64,000 nt of DNA from Prorocentrum cordatum. Lineage: Eukaryota; Sar; Dinophyceae; Prorocentrales; Prorocentraceae. The position numbers and the translations under genes were made by a program. Location: the NCBI GenBank assembly GCA_963575745.1, contig CAUYUJ010022426.1, positions 186,962 to 250,961 of the forward strand. Reading direction: 5' to 3'. The notes under the pieces are model-generated. The model was not told where the DNA came from and ran no database searches. It saw nothing but the letters and a program-made list of their open reading frames with translations. Shown one piece after another: positions 39,921 through 51,164 of the stretch. The stretch's first letter is position 1. Each line of letters begins with the position of its first letter.

Positions 39921-40624
39921 GATGCGGGGGTCCGGGCCCACGACCCCCCCGCCAGACGGGATGGGTCCCAGGGTCCCTCCGGCCGCCCCCCCGCCCCCAC
40001 ATGGGGTGGGAGGGGACGACGACGACGACGCCGACGACGCCGCCGACGCCGCCGACGACGACGACCACAACGACGAAGACACCGTCCGCTCCAGCTCTTT
40101 AGGGCACTGCAACACCACGCCACACCCAAGGGAGGCGACGACGGGTAATACACCGTCGACGACGATGTTGACTTCATCGTAAGTGGCCAGCTCAAACTAA
40201 TTACGGCTGTTAGATTATGTGTTGGTCGTGCGCGCCAGGGTCCAACAGAAAGAGTCACACTAATTTTGTGGAAAAAATGACGCTGAAAAGTGCAAGCGTT
40301 GGTTGGGGATGGTTTTTTTCGTCGTTGTTTTGGGTCCACCGCCGCCAAAGGCAACGGCAGTTGGCAAAAATAATATCAAAACGGCGACCGCAGAGCTCAA
40401 ATGAGCAGGAAGAAGAAAGAAGAAATAACTACCCTTGACCAAGGAGGGGGGCTCACGGGACGGGGGCCAGGAGCGCCCGCAAGAAGGAGCGGGGCAAGGG
40501 AAAGGGTGATAAAGGGGAAAACATCATCAATGGCAAGAGCGCCCAAGGACAAGGCGGAGGAACCGAGGGTCGCGGGCCGCGGCGGAAGGGGGGTGGGGAG
40601 GGAGGGGGGAAGTAAAACTGCTCC

Positions 40625-40682
40625 TCCTCCCCCTCCTCCTCCTCCTTCTCCTCCTCCTCCTCCTCCTCCTCCTCCTCCTCTT
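40625..40682. repeat. (CTC)n microsatellite
   Basis: CTC/CCT triplets, mirrored by (GAC)n-rich sequence at 40015-40080. Confidence 0.9.
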
Positions 40683-40767
40683 GGGGGGCGCCGCGCCGCC
40701 ATTTTTCCAGCGCGGCGCGCTCTCGCGGCGCCTGTGCGGGGCGACGGGCAGTGCTAGGAGCACTCCT

Positions 40768-41577
<810 letters not shown>

Positions 41578-41677
41578 CTGGCGGTCTCGTGCACCACATC
41601 ACCACGGCTCAACCACCTAGGGAAGAGCGTCCTTGTGGCTGCCTCATTCCCAGTATGTAGCGCGCACCTCTTCTGGG

Positions 41678-42143
41678 TGAAAGGGCGGGCGGGTCTGACA
41701 TGCTTGCAACGTCAGGCGCTCGCACCGTGGGCAGTTGGACCAACCGCCCAGGGTGAAGCGCCAGCGACGGCACAGCAGCACACGGGGCGACCCCAGTACC
41801 GCCACCCAGGCCGACTAGCGCGGGAAGACGCGAGGCTGGGCCTGGGAGGCGAGCCAAGGGCGGGTCTGACGTGCATGCAGCAACTGGCGCCTGGCCGAGG
41901 GCAGCTGGTCCCTACAGCAAAAAGTAAGGCGCAGGCGACAGCATAGCAGCGCACGGGGCGACCCCAGTACCGCCACCCAAGCCTACTAGCGCAAGAGGGC
42001 GCGAGATGAGGCCAGGATGGCAAGCCAAAATGGCCAGGCGCCCGACGGCGACGCTGCAGTACACGGGGCTGCCCCAGCACCGCCAGCGAGGCCAACGAGC
42101 GCAAGTGAACGTGAGGAGGCCGAGATGGCAAGCCAGTTGGCGA
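41678..42143. repeat. Tandem repeat, about 172-bp unit, 2.7 copies
   Basis: Units share GGGCGGGTCTGAC, CACGGGGCGACCCCAGTACC and GCCACCCAGGCCGACTAGCG. The third copy is diverged and truncated. Confidence 0.8.
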
Positions 42144-42351
42144 GCCACGGTGGCAGAGTGCACAGGTAGCCATTTGCCTAGCCTAGGCGCAGGCTGCAGG
42201 TGACGCCACGCGAGTGGGGGCGCCGCTATGAGCTCGCCACACTACAGAAAGCAGCAAGTAGACAATTTGGCATGTACTCACGCGGCCTGTCAAGGCCCTG
42301 GGACCTGCTGGGCATTGTCCCTCAGGCCTGCTGGCCTGCTGCAAACGTCTC

Positions 42352-42590
42352 GAGCGAAACGTTTGTTTTCACGTGCCCAGGTCACCCAAGCGGACGTCTC
42401 ACATGAAGATGTGTTGAGGATGTCTAGAGCGAACTACTTGTTTCCACGTGTCCAGGCCGCCCGGGCGGATGTCTAGCATGAGAATGTGTTGAGGATGTGT
42501 TGAGCGAAAGGTTTGTTTTCACGTGCCCAGGTCGCTCAGGCGGATGTTTAGAATGAGGATTTTGACAGGATGTCTCGAGCGAAACGCTTG
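42352..42590. repeat. Tandem repeat, about 75-bp unit, 3 copies
   Basis: Units begin GAGCGAAACGTTTGTTTTCA and contain ACGTGCCCAGGTC, GCGGATGTCT and GTGTTGAGGATGT. Confidence 0.8.
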
Positions 42591-43335
42591 TCCCAGCACG
42601 TTCCGTAGCGCGTCCCCTTGGCACGACGCGGTGCGTCCCCATGGCGCGTCCCCTGGCATGTCGCCTGGCGCGTCCCTTGAGACGATCAGCGGCGCGTCCT
42701 CCTGGCATGTCCTCCTGTCAATTAGCTCGGCGGCAGAAACTATGTGTTCAGACCGCTCGAGCTTAAGATCCAGATCAGTTCGGTCAGGACTCGGATGCAA
42801 AGGAGGACTCGATCCACGACGCTATAGAGCACAACCGCGGCATGGCACATCGCAATTCAGCACGGTGCAGCACAGCACAGCCTTCGGCACGGTACATCAA
42901 GATCGATACAATCAGCATTGCAACCTGGCACGTTCCTTGACACGTTCCGTGGGGCGTCCCTTGGCGAGTCCCCCTGGCACGTCGCGTGGCACATCCATTG
43001 GCACGTTCCGTAGCGCGTCCCCTTGGCACGTCCTACGGTGCGACCCCATGGCACGTCCCCTGGCACGTCCCCTGGCGCGTCCCTTGGGACGTTTCGCGGC
43101 GCGTCCTCCTGGCATGCCCCCCTGTCAATTAGCTCTGCGGCAGATACTATGTGTTCAGGCCGCTCGAGCTTAAGATCCAGATCAGTTCGGTCAGGACTCG
43201 GATGCGAAGGAACACTCGATCCACGACGCTATAGAGCACAACCGCGGCATGGCACATCGCAATTCAGCACGGTGCAGCACAGCACAGCCCTCGGCACGGT
43301 ACATCAAGATCGATACAATCAGCATTGCACTTGCC
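42590..43335. repeat. 407-bp tandem duplication with GGCACGTCCC minisatellite
   Basis: CCTGTCAATTAGCTCGGCGG at 42714 recurs at 43121. The 200 bp that follow (GCTCGAGCTTAAGATCCAGA to CAAGATCGATACAATCAGCA) are almost identical in the two units. Each unit starts with 11-12-bp CCTGGCACGTCCC repeats. The same minisatellite reappears 3' of the copia element at 48686. Confidence 0.9.
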
Positions 43336-43339
43336 CGTC

Positions 43340-43690
43340 ACCCAATCAGGTGTCTTTGAAAACATTGCCATGCGTTACATTTCTATATTCTTTTCCGGGT
43401 TCGTGGGTCGATCATGCTTCCCCCCCGCTGGGAAATCGAGAGCGTCGGAGAGCTGAATTGCGTTGCCACCGCGACTCGAACCAAAATGTTTTGGACTCGG
43501 GCACGCCGCTGTATGCGAGCGAACCTCAGCGGCGCCTGCGCTGTCGGACGTGGCAGTGAACATGGTGATGGTGATCCCGACAACGACCCAGCAGTGGTTT
43601 CACGAGTGGCCGAGCCGAGAATACGTCATTCTGGAACCGACTACACCTCCAACAGATCTGTTCGGAATCCTTTTTCAAGGCAGCAAACTC
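43340..43690. other. No gene recognised; left flank of the copia fragment
   Basis: Short frames only. The boundary with the copia integrase tail is at about 43690 but no LTR or target duplication is apparent. Confidence 0.4.
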
Positions 43691-43697
43691 ATCAGCA

Positions 43698-44963
43698 TTG
43701 AGACACGCAGTTCTGGCGAGGACGAGGCCCCAGCCAGGGCCATTTCAGCAAGGTGACGTATTGATGTTTTGGCGATATGATAACCTAAAGCGCAACCTGC
43801 ATGCACGATGGCATGGACCTGCCCGGTGCTTGGGCAAGGATGAGCACGGTTACTGGCTGATCCATAACAGGATCCCGATCCTAAGTTCACCCAGTCTCCT
43901 CCGAAGGGCGACTGAGCACGAGGTGACCAACATGCAGTTTACCGACCTGTTTTCAGATGGCGGACCTGCAGGTGGACGAGCTGGTCAGCGGGGTTTTCTG
44001 GATCTTCGAGGTCAACAGTATAATCCAGCACGAGATGATCAACAGCCAGACCAGCAGCCAGATCAACGGCCAGATCAGCAGCCATATCAACATCAAGATC
44101 ACCGAGATCCAGGACATCAGCAGAATCCTGGACAGGGCGATGTTCCACCTCAGCCAGCAGGTGGACAAGGGGATGCACCCTCGATTGCACCGACGACGGC
44201 ACCTGCAGCACCTGCTCAGGGCAACGTGGAGCTGACGAAGCCAGCGGACAGCAGGAAGCGACGATCGGAAGTGGTACACGGTAACGACGTGATGCCAATG
44301 CGTCAGAGGCTGGACGACGAGTACGAAACAGTATCAGCTGATCAAGATCAAGCGGAAGAAGACCTACGAGCACGACTTGTTCGAGCGCACCAAGCATGGA
44401 ACACCATCTTGGGAGCGGTGGCGGCCAGCAGCCAGGGCAAGACCGACCTGAGGCAGCTGGACAATGTCAGGAACGCCCCTCTTCTACCTGACCCGACACC
44501 TGGGTACAAGATTGAGAGGCGGCGGCTTTTCAAGTTGGACACGCGCGACCTGGTTCAAGATATCTCGAGAGTGGACTGGATAGCCAATCCTCAGATCATC
44601 GACGCTGTGGTATCACAAGACCCCATCACGATCATCGAGGAGATCACTCTGGGAAAGAAAGAGGAAGCTGGAGATGGACCAGGAGGTGGCCAACAGCCTG
44701 CAGCAGCCCCGCAGGAGCCTACCAATACTGACGAGACCATGGAGGAACCTAAGGAGGTGAAGCGCGGAGGCAAGAAACACACCAAGAAGGACCTGAAGCT
44801 CAAGCAGACCAAGCGGGACGACGCTCAGGACGATCGAGCTCAGCTTCGAGTACCTGCCAGGATCCAGAGGCACATGGAGGAACGCCAGAAGGCTGAGGAA
44901 ACGGCAACAGTACCAGCAGAAGTACCGCAAGATCAGCCGGCTACATCATCGTCAAGTACGTGA
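43698..44963 (+). CDS. Copia integrase C-terminal domain plus hydrophilic spacer
   Basis: Residues 15-75 read FQQGDVLMFWRYDNLKRNLH, ARWHGPARCLGKDEHGYWLI and SLLRRATEHEV. This is the small SH3/chromo-like fold that ends copia integrases in several algal and animal lineages (GD.V.y.r...WhGPa.v...g..w......i..s...LR.at..E). Then comes a long Gln/Asp/Pro spacer (QPDQQPDQRPDQQPYQHQD) and an acidic, Lys-rich region (KKHTKKDLKLKQTKRDDAQD). It ends at TGA 44961, but the same frame continues straight into the RT, so the stop is probably a point mutation. Confidence 0.7.
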   Translation: MRHAVLARTRPQPGPFQQGDVLMFWRYDNLKRNLHARWHGPARCLGKDEHGYWLIHNRIPILSSPSLLRRATEHEVTNMQFTDLFSDGGPAGGRAGQRGFLDLRGQQYNPARDDQQPDQQPDQRPDQQPYQHQDHRDPGHQQNPGQGDVPPQPAGGQGDAPSIAPTTAPAAPAQGNVELTKPADSRKRRSEVVHGNDVMPMRQRLDDEYETVSADQDQAEEDLRARLVRAHQAWNTILGAVAASSQGKTDLRQLDNVRNAPLLPDPTPGYKIERRRLFKLDTRDLVQDISRVDWIANPQIIDAVVSQDPITIIEEITLGKKEEAGDGPGGGQQPAAAPQEPTNTDETMEEPKEVKRGGKKHTKKDLKLKQTKRDDAQDDRAQLRVPARIQRHMEERQKAEETATVPAEVPQDQPATSSSST

Positions 44964-46098
44964 CAGCCTGCACAGGGCAAGCGCCAGGAACACCCAGTCA
45001 TGATCAAGGAGTTCTTGCTGGACGAAGTGCCGATCAGCATCAAACGAGCCCGGGCACAAACTGGGCCAGTCAAGCAGCTGGCAGATACACCGCTGCTCGT
45101 CGAGGCGTTCGTGGCCGAGCGGATGTGCAGCCAACCGACGAGAGCCAACAAGCATCAGGAGATCAACTTGAAGACGCTGGGCGATGACAAGCTCAAGTGG
45201 AAGAAGATGCAGCAGGCGGTGGAGAAGGAATGGAACACGTGGGGCAAGTACGATGCAGCAACCCACATATCAGGAGCAGCAGTTGACAAGGTCGACCCGG
45301 ACAAGATCCTGAGCTCCAAAGTGGTCTGGACCGATAAGGACCCCACGACCTTCGAGCCGAAAGCCAAGATCTGTAGAAGAGGCTACGAGGAGGAGTTTGA
45401 CGACAAGCTACGACGGGACTCACCTACAGTCTCAGCACAGATGACGTTACTCATGTGCAGCATCGTATCGAGCCTCAACTTAGACCTAGTCATCGCAGAT
45501 GAAGGGAGCCTTTCTGCAAGGCAAAGCCATCACACGCGAGCTCTATTTCCGCATCCCGACGAACCTCGGGAAGTGCAACATCCCGGGAGTGAAGGCAGGC
45601 GACGTGCTGAAGTTAAACAAGAGCATCTACGGGACCAGCGATGCAGCTCGTGCGTGGTATGTGGCACACGCGAGACGCTCGTGAAGCTTGGATGGGAAGG
45701 CCTGAGCTTCGAGCCCGCGACCTTCATCAAGCGCAATGCGGAGGGCACGATCATCGGGATCGTGTGCCTGCACGTGGATGACTTCCTCATGGGTTTGGAC
45801 GACCCTGAGGGCTCCAAGATCATGAAGGACCTGCAGAAGGAGATCGACTTTGGCGAGGTCAAGTACGCGAGGAAAGTGCAGGCGACGTTCTGTGGCCGGG
45901 CCTACAAGCAGGACAAGGACGGCAGCATCAACTTCACCATGGAGGCCTACGTGAAGTCGATGCAGACTGTACGTATCTCCAGAGAACGCAGCAAAGCACC
46001 AGATGGCGCCTTGACCCATGCAGAGCATCGTGGACTACGAATGGTAGTTGGACAACTGCAATGGGCTGCGCGAGTGATATGCTTCGAGGAGGCCTTCG
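44964..46098 (+). pseudogene. Copia reverse transcriptase
   Basis: Signature blocks: DDKLKWKKMQQAVEKEWNTW, KILSSKVVWTDKDPTTFEPK, AKICRRGYEEEFDDKLRRDS followed by PTVSAQMTLL. In a second frame (45499-45684) come MKGAFLQGKAITRELYFRIP, LKLNKSIYGTSDAARAWYV. Back in the first frame comes IVCLHVDDFLMGLDDPEGSK (the catalytic Y/HVDD box) and FCGRAYKQDKDGSINFTMEA, GLRMVVGQLQWAAR. The motif-A block that normally reads DIKGAFLQ lies at a two-base deletion (GCAGATGAAG). It is therefore an inactive copy unless repaired. Confidence 0.85.
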
Positions 46099-46725
46099 AT
46101 GGGAGCTCCGACGGTGAAGGACCTACAGGACGGCAACGCGGCCATCAGGCGGATACAGAAGCGGGGCGACTTGCTGATCAGGTTCTCAGCAGGCCTGAAC
46201 CTGTGGGAGACCATGGTGATCAATGTCACCGACAGTGCTTTCGACAATCTGCCGAAGCACAGATCACAACGCGGACACTTCAACATGCTTGGCGACCAGA
46301 AGATCAACGAGGACCACAGTAACAAGTACAAGGTACACTGCATTGGGTGGCAGTCTTCCAAGATTCAACGAGTGGTGCGATCTACTCTATCGGCGGAGGC
46401 CTACTCATGTGCGGATTCTGTGGACATGTTAATATGGACAAGGTCGACCCTGGCGGAGATCCTGTACCCGGAGATGGACATGACCGAGATTGTGCACGAC
46501 ACCTGCCCGGTGAAATGAATTTCGGTGACCGACTGCAAGAGCCTATACGACACGATCACAAAGGAGAAGATTTCTATGACGGACAGGGGGATTTCTTTGG
46601 AAGCGGCTATATTGCGGCAGTCACTCAAAGAGGTCAGCATCAAGTGGGTCAAGAGCGAGCAGATGCTAGCGGACTGTTTGACGAAAGTACTTCCAGGAGG
46701 CTACGCGAGGAAGATAGGAAGATAA
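46099..46725 (+). pseudogene. Copia RNase H with an in-frame TGA
   Basis: The frame reads LNLWETMVINVTDSAFDNLP (catalytic Asp in VTDSAF), VHCIGWQSSKIQRVVRSTLS, AEAYSCADSVDMLIWTRSTL (catalytic Glu in SAEAYS), then a TGA at 46516. The same frame then continues as ISVTDCKSLYDTITKEK (catalytic Asp in TDCKSL), ISLEAAILRQSLKEVSIKWV and KSEQMLADCLTKVLP. This is the standard copia RNase H with only the TGA breaking it. Confidence 0.85.
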
Positions 46726-46769
46726 TTACATCAAACCTGTGGACTCTTGGGCCTGATGACAGGGCACCA

Positions 46770-47648
46770 TCAATATGTGGACGAAATCTTGTTGGACCAG
46801 AGAAGGTGGCAGCCAACAAGGAGGTGGACGAGCTGAACGCGAAGATGGCCAAGTACGTCAAGCAGGAGCTGTACGATGACACCGGGAAGGGCGACGAGGA
46901 GATCTCTACGTGGCCGGTGGAGACGTACAACTACGTGGACGAGTGCTTCTACGACGACAAGGACGAGGTTCAAGACGAGGACTACGTCGAGGCATTCTAC
47001 ACGGAAGAGCCAACGGACAACTACCTGATGGAGAGGAGTGGCGCGCAGAGAACCATCCAGATACCTGACCAAGCTGTAGTTCTGTTTCAACTTTGTGCAC
47101 TTGCAGTGTATGGAGTTTGTCTTTCGATGTCTCCTACGGTGGTGACAGTAGTCTCTATCGTCGCGGGTATCATCATATTCATTTACGTAATGCAGCCTAA
47201 GCAGAACGACAGCGAGGACACCGCTGAGCCGATGGAGGTGGATAGTTCAAGCAGCGACAGCCTGTTCAAGCCGGAGTTGCCCGTGAAGCCGGTCAAGGTC
47301 AAGTCCAGGACGGCGAAGGCTACGCCGAAGGCTACGACGACAACACTCGCAGTACGAGCCGATCCAGAGACCTACGATGATGAGATCACGGGAGATGGGC
47401 CAATCATGCTGGGAGATAGTGCTCTACTGAGACAGTGGCTGGAGACCATGAGACCGACGATAATCAGGAGTGGCAAGTACAAGGGCGACCGCTATGAGAC
47501 GATCTATACGAAGGACAGGCACTACGCAAATTGCCTAGGACGGTGTCTCAAGCTGGACGCAGACGAGAGCAGGAGTTATAATCTCGACCCGAGCATCAAG
47601 GTTTACATTGCGTACAGCATCATCAAGTCAGCAGTGCGCGCACGTTGA
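46770..47648 (+). CDS. Extra 3' ORF of the copia element: hydrophobic segment plus GKYKG module
   Basis: Overlaps the end of RNase H in another frame and runs to TGA at 47648. The likely meaningful part starts around 46780. It reads VAANKEVDELNAKMAKYVKQ, an acidic Tyr-rich region (NYVDECFYDDKDEVQDEDYV), then two hydrophobic stretches (AVVLFQLCALAVYGVCLSM and TVVTVVSIVAGIIIFIYVM) likely to cross a membrane. A Lys/Thr-rich linker follows, and a C-terminal block IIRSGKYKGDRYETIYTKDR, HYANCLGR. That block resembles the GKYKG-x3-E-v-y-x2-D-x2-Y module at the C-terminus of ExoX-like exonucleases and other proteins. Position and TM segments recall env-like ORFs, but homology is not shown. Confidence 0.6.
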   Translation, partial: SICGRNLVGPEKVAANKEVDELNAKMAKYVKQELYDDTGKGDEEISTWPVETYNYVDECFYDDKDEVQDEDYVEAFYTEEPTDNYLMERSGAQRTIQIPDQAVVLFQLCALAVYGVCLSMSPTVVTVVSIVAGIIIFIYVMQPKQNDSEDTAEPMEVDSSSSDSLFKPELPVKPVKVKSRTAKATPKATTTTLAVRADPETYDDEITGDGPIMLGDSALLRQWLETMRPTIIRSGKYKGDRYETIYTKDRHYANCLGRCLKLDADESRSYNLDPSIKVYIAYSIIKSAVRAR

Positions 47649-47649
47649 T

Positions 47650-47946
47650 CCTCACTACTATATATGTGACGATCTCTTGGAGCCAGCCAAGGCAGTGGCT
47701 CAGATGTGAACGGTGGTGAGAATGATGAGTGATTTGTGCTACCATTTTCAGATGATGAGTGATGTTTGGTCACCATCTACAGATGAGAAGTGAAAACACC
47801 CCCTCAAGAGCTCAGGTAAAGGTTTTCATATATCTATATCTGTTGCTCGGTGCGCAGACCCCAGGTAAAGATTTGTTTATATGTTGCTCAGTGCGTGGAT
47901 TTCTTCTATCTTAGTATATGTTGCTCGGTGCGTTGTTTTCCTGTAT

Positions 47947-47997
<51 letters not shown>

Positions 47998-48435
47998 TGA
48001 TACACGGACGGTAGTTTGACCGTTCGAGCAGAGAGTATGGGACTTCTCTTCTGTGATATATGTTGCTTGGTGCACGGGCGATAGTTTGATCGTTCGAGCC
48101 AATAGTATTATGCAATATTCTGGAGGCTTGCTGCAGAATTTGCCCAGGCATTCTTTAGCCACGTTTCCTTTTCCTGTGTGAAAGTTATAGTAGCAAGGAT
48201 GTGAGTTTTATGATGATGTTTAGACTTATCTATGTTATTGCTCTCGCTCGCTTATGCTTGCACTCTCTTGTTCACTATTGCCATTTGTGGCTTGGGCCCG
48301 CCCAGCTGAGGCGGGAGGGTGGGCGCACCTATCGAGCGCTGAGTTTGATTCGGTATAAGATATCATATCATCTGCCTGTCTTCCTCTCGCATCAAGAGGT
48401 TGTGGGTGGGGAGAAAACATATCATTATTTACAGC
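47650..48435. other. 3' flank of the copia element: GTTGCTCGGTGCG repeats and (AT)n
   Basis: Repeated GTTGCTCGGTGCG-like motifs at about 47841, 47885, 47921 and 48061, GATGAGTGAT duplicates at 47720-47770, and (AT)n at 47945-47992. It could contain a 3' LTR or UTR. The matching 5' copy is absent from the window. No gene. Confidence 0.55.
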
Positions 48436-48436
48436 T

Positions 48437-48684
48437 CCTAACGCCGCAGGGCGGGCGAAGCGCGAAAACACATGGTTCCTGACGCCCCAGGGCGGGGCAA
48501 ACGTTAAAACACATGGTTCCTAACGCCCCGGGGCGGGACAAACGTTAAAACACATGGGTTCCTACCGCCCCAGGGCGGGAGAAGAGTGAAAACGCATGGG
48601 TTCCTAACGCCCCAGGGCGGGAGAAGCGTGAAAACGCATGGGTTCCTAACGCCCCTGGGCGGGGCAAACATGAAAACACGTGGG
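48437..48684. repeat. Tandem repeat, 41-42-bp unit, 6 copies
   Basis: Units CCTAACGCCCCAGGGCGGGA, GAAGCGTGAAAACGCATGGG with few changes. Each carries the GC palindrome CGCCCNGGGCG. Confidence 0.9.
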
Positions 48685-48685
48685 T

Positions 48686-48920
48686 CCCCTGGCACGTCCC
48701 GCGGAACGTTCCGTAGCGCGTCCCCTTGGCACGTCCCGCGGTGCGCCCCCGCGGCACATTCCCTGGCACGTCCCCTAGCACGTTCCCTGGCACGTTCTGC
48801 GGCGCGTCCCGTGGCGAGTCCCCCTGGCACGTCGAGCGGCACGTCCCCTGGCACGTCGCCTGGCGCGCCCCTTGGGCCGTTCCGCGGCGCGTCCTCCCGG
48901 CATGTCCCCCTGTCAATCCC
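48686..48920. repeat. GGCACGTCCC minisatellite (second location)
   Basis: Same 11-12-bp motif as 42590-42710 and 42940-43120, ending GCGCGTCCTCCCGGCATGTC and CCCTGTCAAT exactly as those units do. It therefore flanks the copia fragment on both sides. Confidence 0.85.
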
Positions 48921-49029
48921 ACCAGCCCAATGGGCGCAGGTGGTCTAGTGCGTTTCCCTTTCCAACCTCCTGTCTTTCCCTGCTCGGGAGGTTTACCTCC
49001 CCGCCCCCCCCTGCGTTTGGACGGGGGGG

Positions 49030-49740
49030 GGGGGGGGGCGGACCCATAGCGGCGTCCAAGATGGCCCAAGATGGCCCCAGGAGGGCCTCCGAGTCGGCCT
49101 CCGAGAGCGCAAGATGGCCTCCAAGATGGCCCAAGATAGCGGTAGACGGGTCAAGATAGCCTCCGACACGCGTCCAAGAGGCCGCAAGACGGCCCCAAGA
49201 CGGTTTCAAGTGCCCTCCGAGGCCTCCAAGGACCCCCCCTAGAGGCCAAAACCCTTCAACGTCCTATGAAAAATCATTGTGTTCTGCCTTCTCGCTTTTT
49301 CGCCTCCGAAGGGCTCTCGAGGCCTCAAGATGGCCCCAAAATGGCCCAAGACAGCCCGAAGAGGGACCCAAGAGAGCCCCAAAACGCCCCCAAAAGCGCC
49401 CAAGAGCGCTCCAAGAGCGGGCCAAGAGGGTCCCAAGACGGCATTGTTGAGCCTCCGAGGGAGGGGGGGGGGGCAAGAATTCCCCCCCCCCCCCTCCCTT
49501 TCCCCCCCTTCTTTAGCCATAAGGACCAAGACGGCCCCGAGAGGCCTCCCATAACCCGCCCCAAAGAGCCCCAAGAGGGCTCCAAGACCCTCCAAAAGAG
49601 CCCCAAGAGCGCCCCAAAAAGGCCCGAAAAGAGCCCCAAGAAGCCCCAATAAGGCCCAAAGAGGACCTCAGGAAAACCCCAAGATAGAGCCCCAGGAGGC
49701 CCCAAGAGGGGCCCAAGAGAATCCCAAGAGGGCCCGAAAA
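49030..49740. repeat. CCAAGATGGCCCAAGA-type degenerate tandem sequence
   Basis: Purine-rich short units CCCAAGAGCGCC, AAGATGGCC and CCAAGAGGG, interrupted by a decayed piece of repeat B (49262-49310) and a poly-G/poly-C pair at 49462-49515. No gene. Confidence 0.7.
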
Positions 49741-49954
49741 TGCCTCCAAGTTTCGGAACGCACACGAGCTTAAGATACAAATCAGTGCAACAGACATTAC
49801 GAGTCATCGAAATTCCCCTCACCTCTCATCGAAGCACCATCGTAATTTGCATCGGTTTCCATCTTAAACTTCAATGCGGGGCGCTATGTGTAATGCTTGT
49901 GTTCTCGAAGACGGCTGCGCGACTGCATGCGTTCTGCCGCCCCTGATTCACCAC

Positions 49955-50880
49955 CCCCCCTGCTGATCGTTTCTGGATGGGCTGGTGGGGGTGCTGTTTT
50001 TTTGGTCGGCGGCTCCGAGGCTGCGGTCAGGGAGCGGAAGGCGTCGTCTGGGCCAGCAGGCGAGGCCAATCAGCTACAACAGGCAACGCACCTGTGCTTA
50101 TAAAACGCAGAGAATGCGAGGTGTGCACATGCGCTGAGCAAAATGCTCCGCATTAAGGCGAACGCACCTAGGCGCCAGCCACACCGAAGTCAAGCAGACT
50201 GCAGCGCGGTGCAACGGAGAAGTCGCCCTGTCGGCGCCAAGCTCCGGGCGGCCCACCTAGCCGAGCGGGCAGGTAGGGCTGGTGGGGATACGTTTTTTTT
50301 GGTTGGCGGCTCCATGGAAAAGTCCGAGAAGCGGGGCGGGCTCGGCTGGGGCACAGGGCGAGATAATTGGTTACGACGGCGCACCGGCCGACGAAACAGG
50401 TGCACATGCACGAGGCAAAATGCCCCCCATTAGGATGCGCGCGGCCCAGGAGCGGGGGCGCAAACACCGGGTCGAAGGAGACGGAGGAGAAGTCGCACAG
50501 TGGCGCTAGCTCGAACCGTACTGTCCAGCGAGCCTGGCCAGAGCCAAGGGGCGCTGTGGCAGCACGGTGGGCCCGCGAGGCCGCGCCGTCAACCCGACGA
50601 GGAGGCGAGAGAGCAAGAAAAAGCGGCGGGGGGCGCGCGGGCAGGAGAGGAGGAGCCGGGGCCCTGGTGGGGGTACTTTTTGTTTTGAGCCGCGGCTCAA
50701 AGGGCGATTCCAGAGAGCGGGTCGAAACAAGCTTGGGGCAGCAAGCAAGATAATTGCCAGCGGGCCAAAAGCCAACGCCGGAATGCACATGAGAGTAACA
50801 AAATGAACCTCATTAGGCCGTTCCAAAACGGCAGCCAACGACTGACAGCGGGGCGTCGCGCAGTGGCGCCAGCACCCGGC
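49955..50880. repeat. Three diverged tandem units of about 275-385 bp
   Basis: Each unit has GGCTGGTGGGGNT followed by a T-run (49978, 50278, 50664) and later a GCACATG...CAAAATG...CATTA block (50127, 50401, 50781). A single related unit start (GATCGTTTCCGGCTGGGCTG) occurs at 3280. No coding support. Confidence 0.75.
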
Positions 50881-51164
50881 AGACCGGGCGGCGAAGGGCA
50901 GGGCACAGCGGGCAGCTGCAACCCTGGCCCGCCCGCCCGTGAAAGTGCAACGAAGGCGAGCATAATGGGGGCACGTAGGCCTCACTCACGTAGCACCTCA
51001 TGTGCTCGAAACTGGCATCGCAGAACCAGGCGCCAGCGGACTTGACGCGAAGTCGAATAGAAACACCAATGCACAAGGAGGGAACGTCACGTGGGCCAGC
51101 ACGTTATCACCAGCCGGCGTGGGCCGACCTGCCATTGCCGCAGTGAGCGCGCCCATTTCCGTGA

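Larger units (their letters stand above)
43690..47648 (+). mobile_element. 5'-truncated Ty1/copia-type retrotransposon with an extra 3' reading frame
   Basis: Order on the plus strand: integrase C-terminal tail, long Gln/Asp/Pro-rich spacer, RT (RVT_2 type), RNase H, then a frame with hydrophobic segments and a GKYKG module. Gag, protease and the integrase core are missing at the left. The pol frame has two in-frame TGA codons (44961, 46516) and about three frameshifts. No LTR pair was identified. Confidence 0.85.

Noticed and set aside
47840-48200. 3' LTR of the copia element
   Set aside because: No matching 5' copy or TG...CA boundaries could be recognised, so only the repeated GTTGCTCGGTGCG motif is reported.
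48437-48684. Regular direct repeats resembling a CRISPR array
   Set aside because: Repeats are contiguous 41-42-bp units without unique spacers, in a eukaryotic genome with no cas genes.
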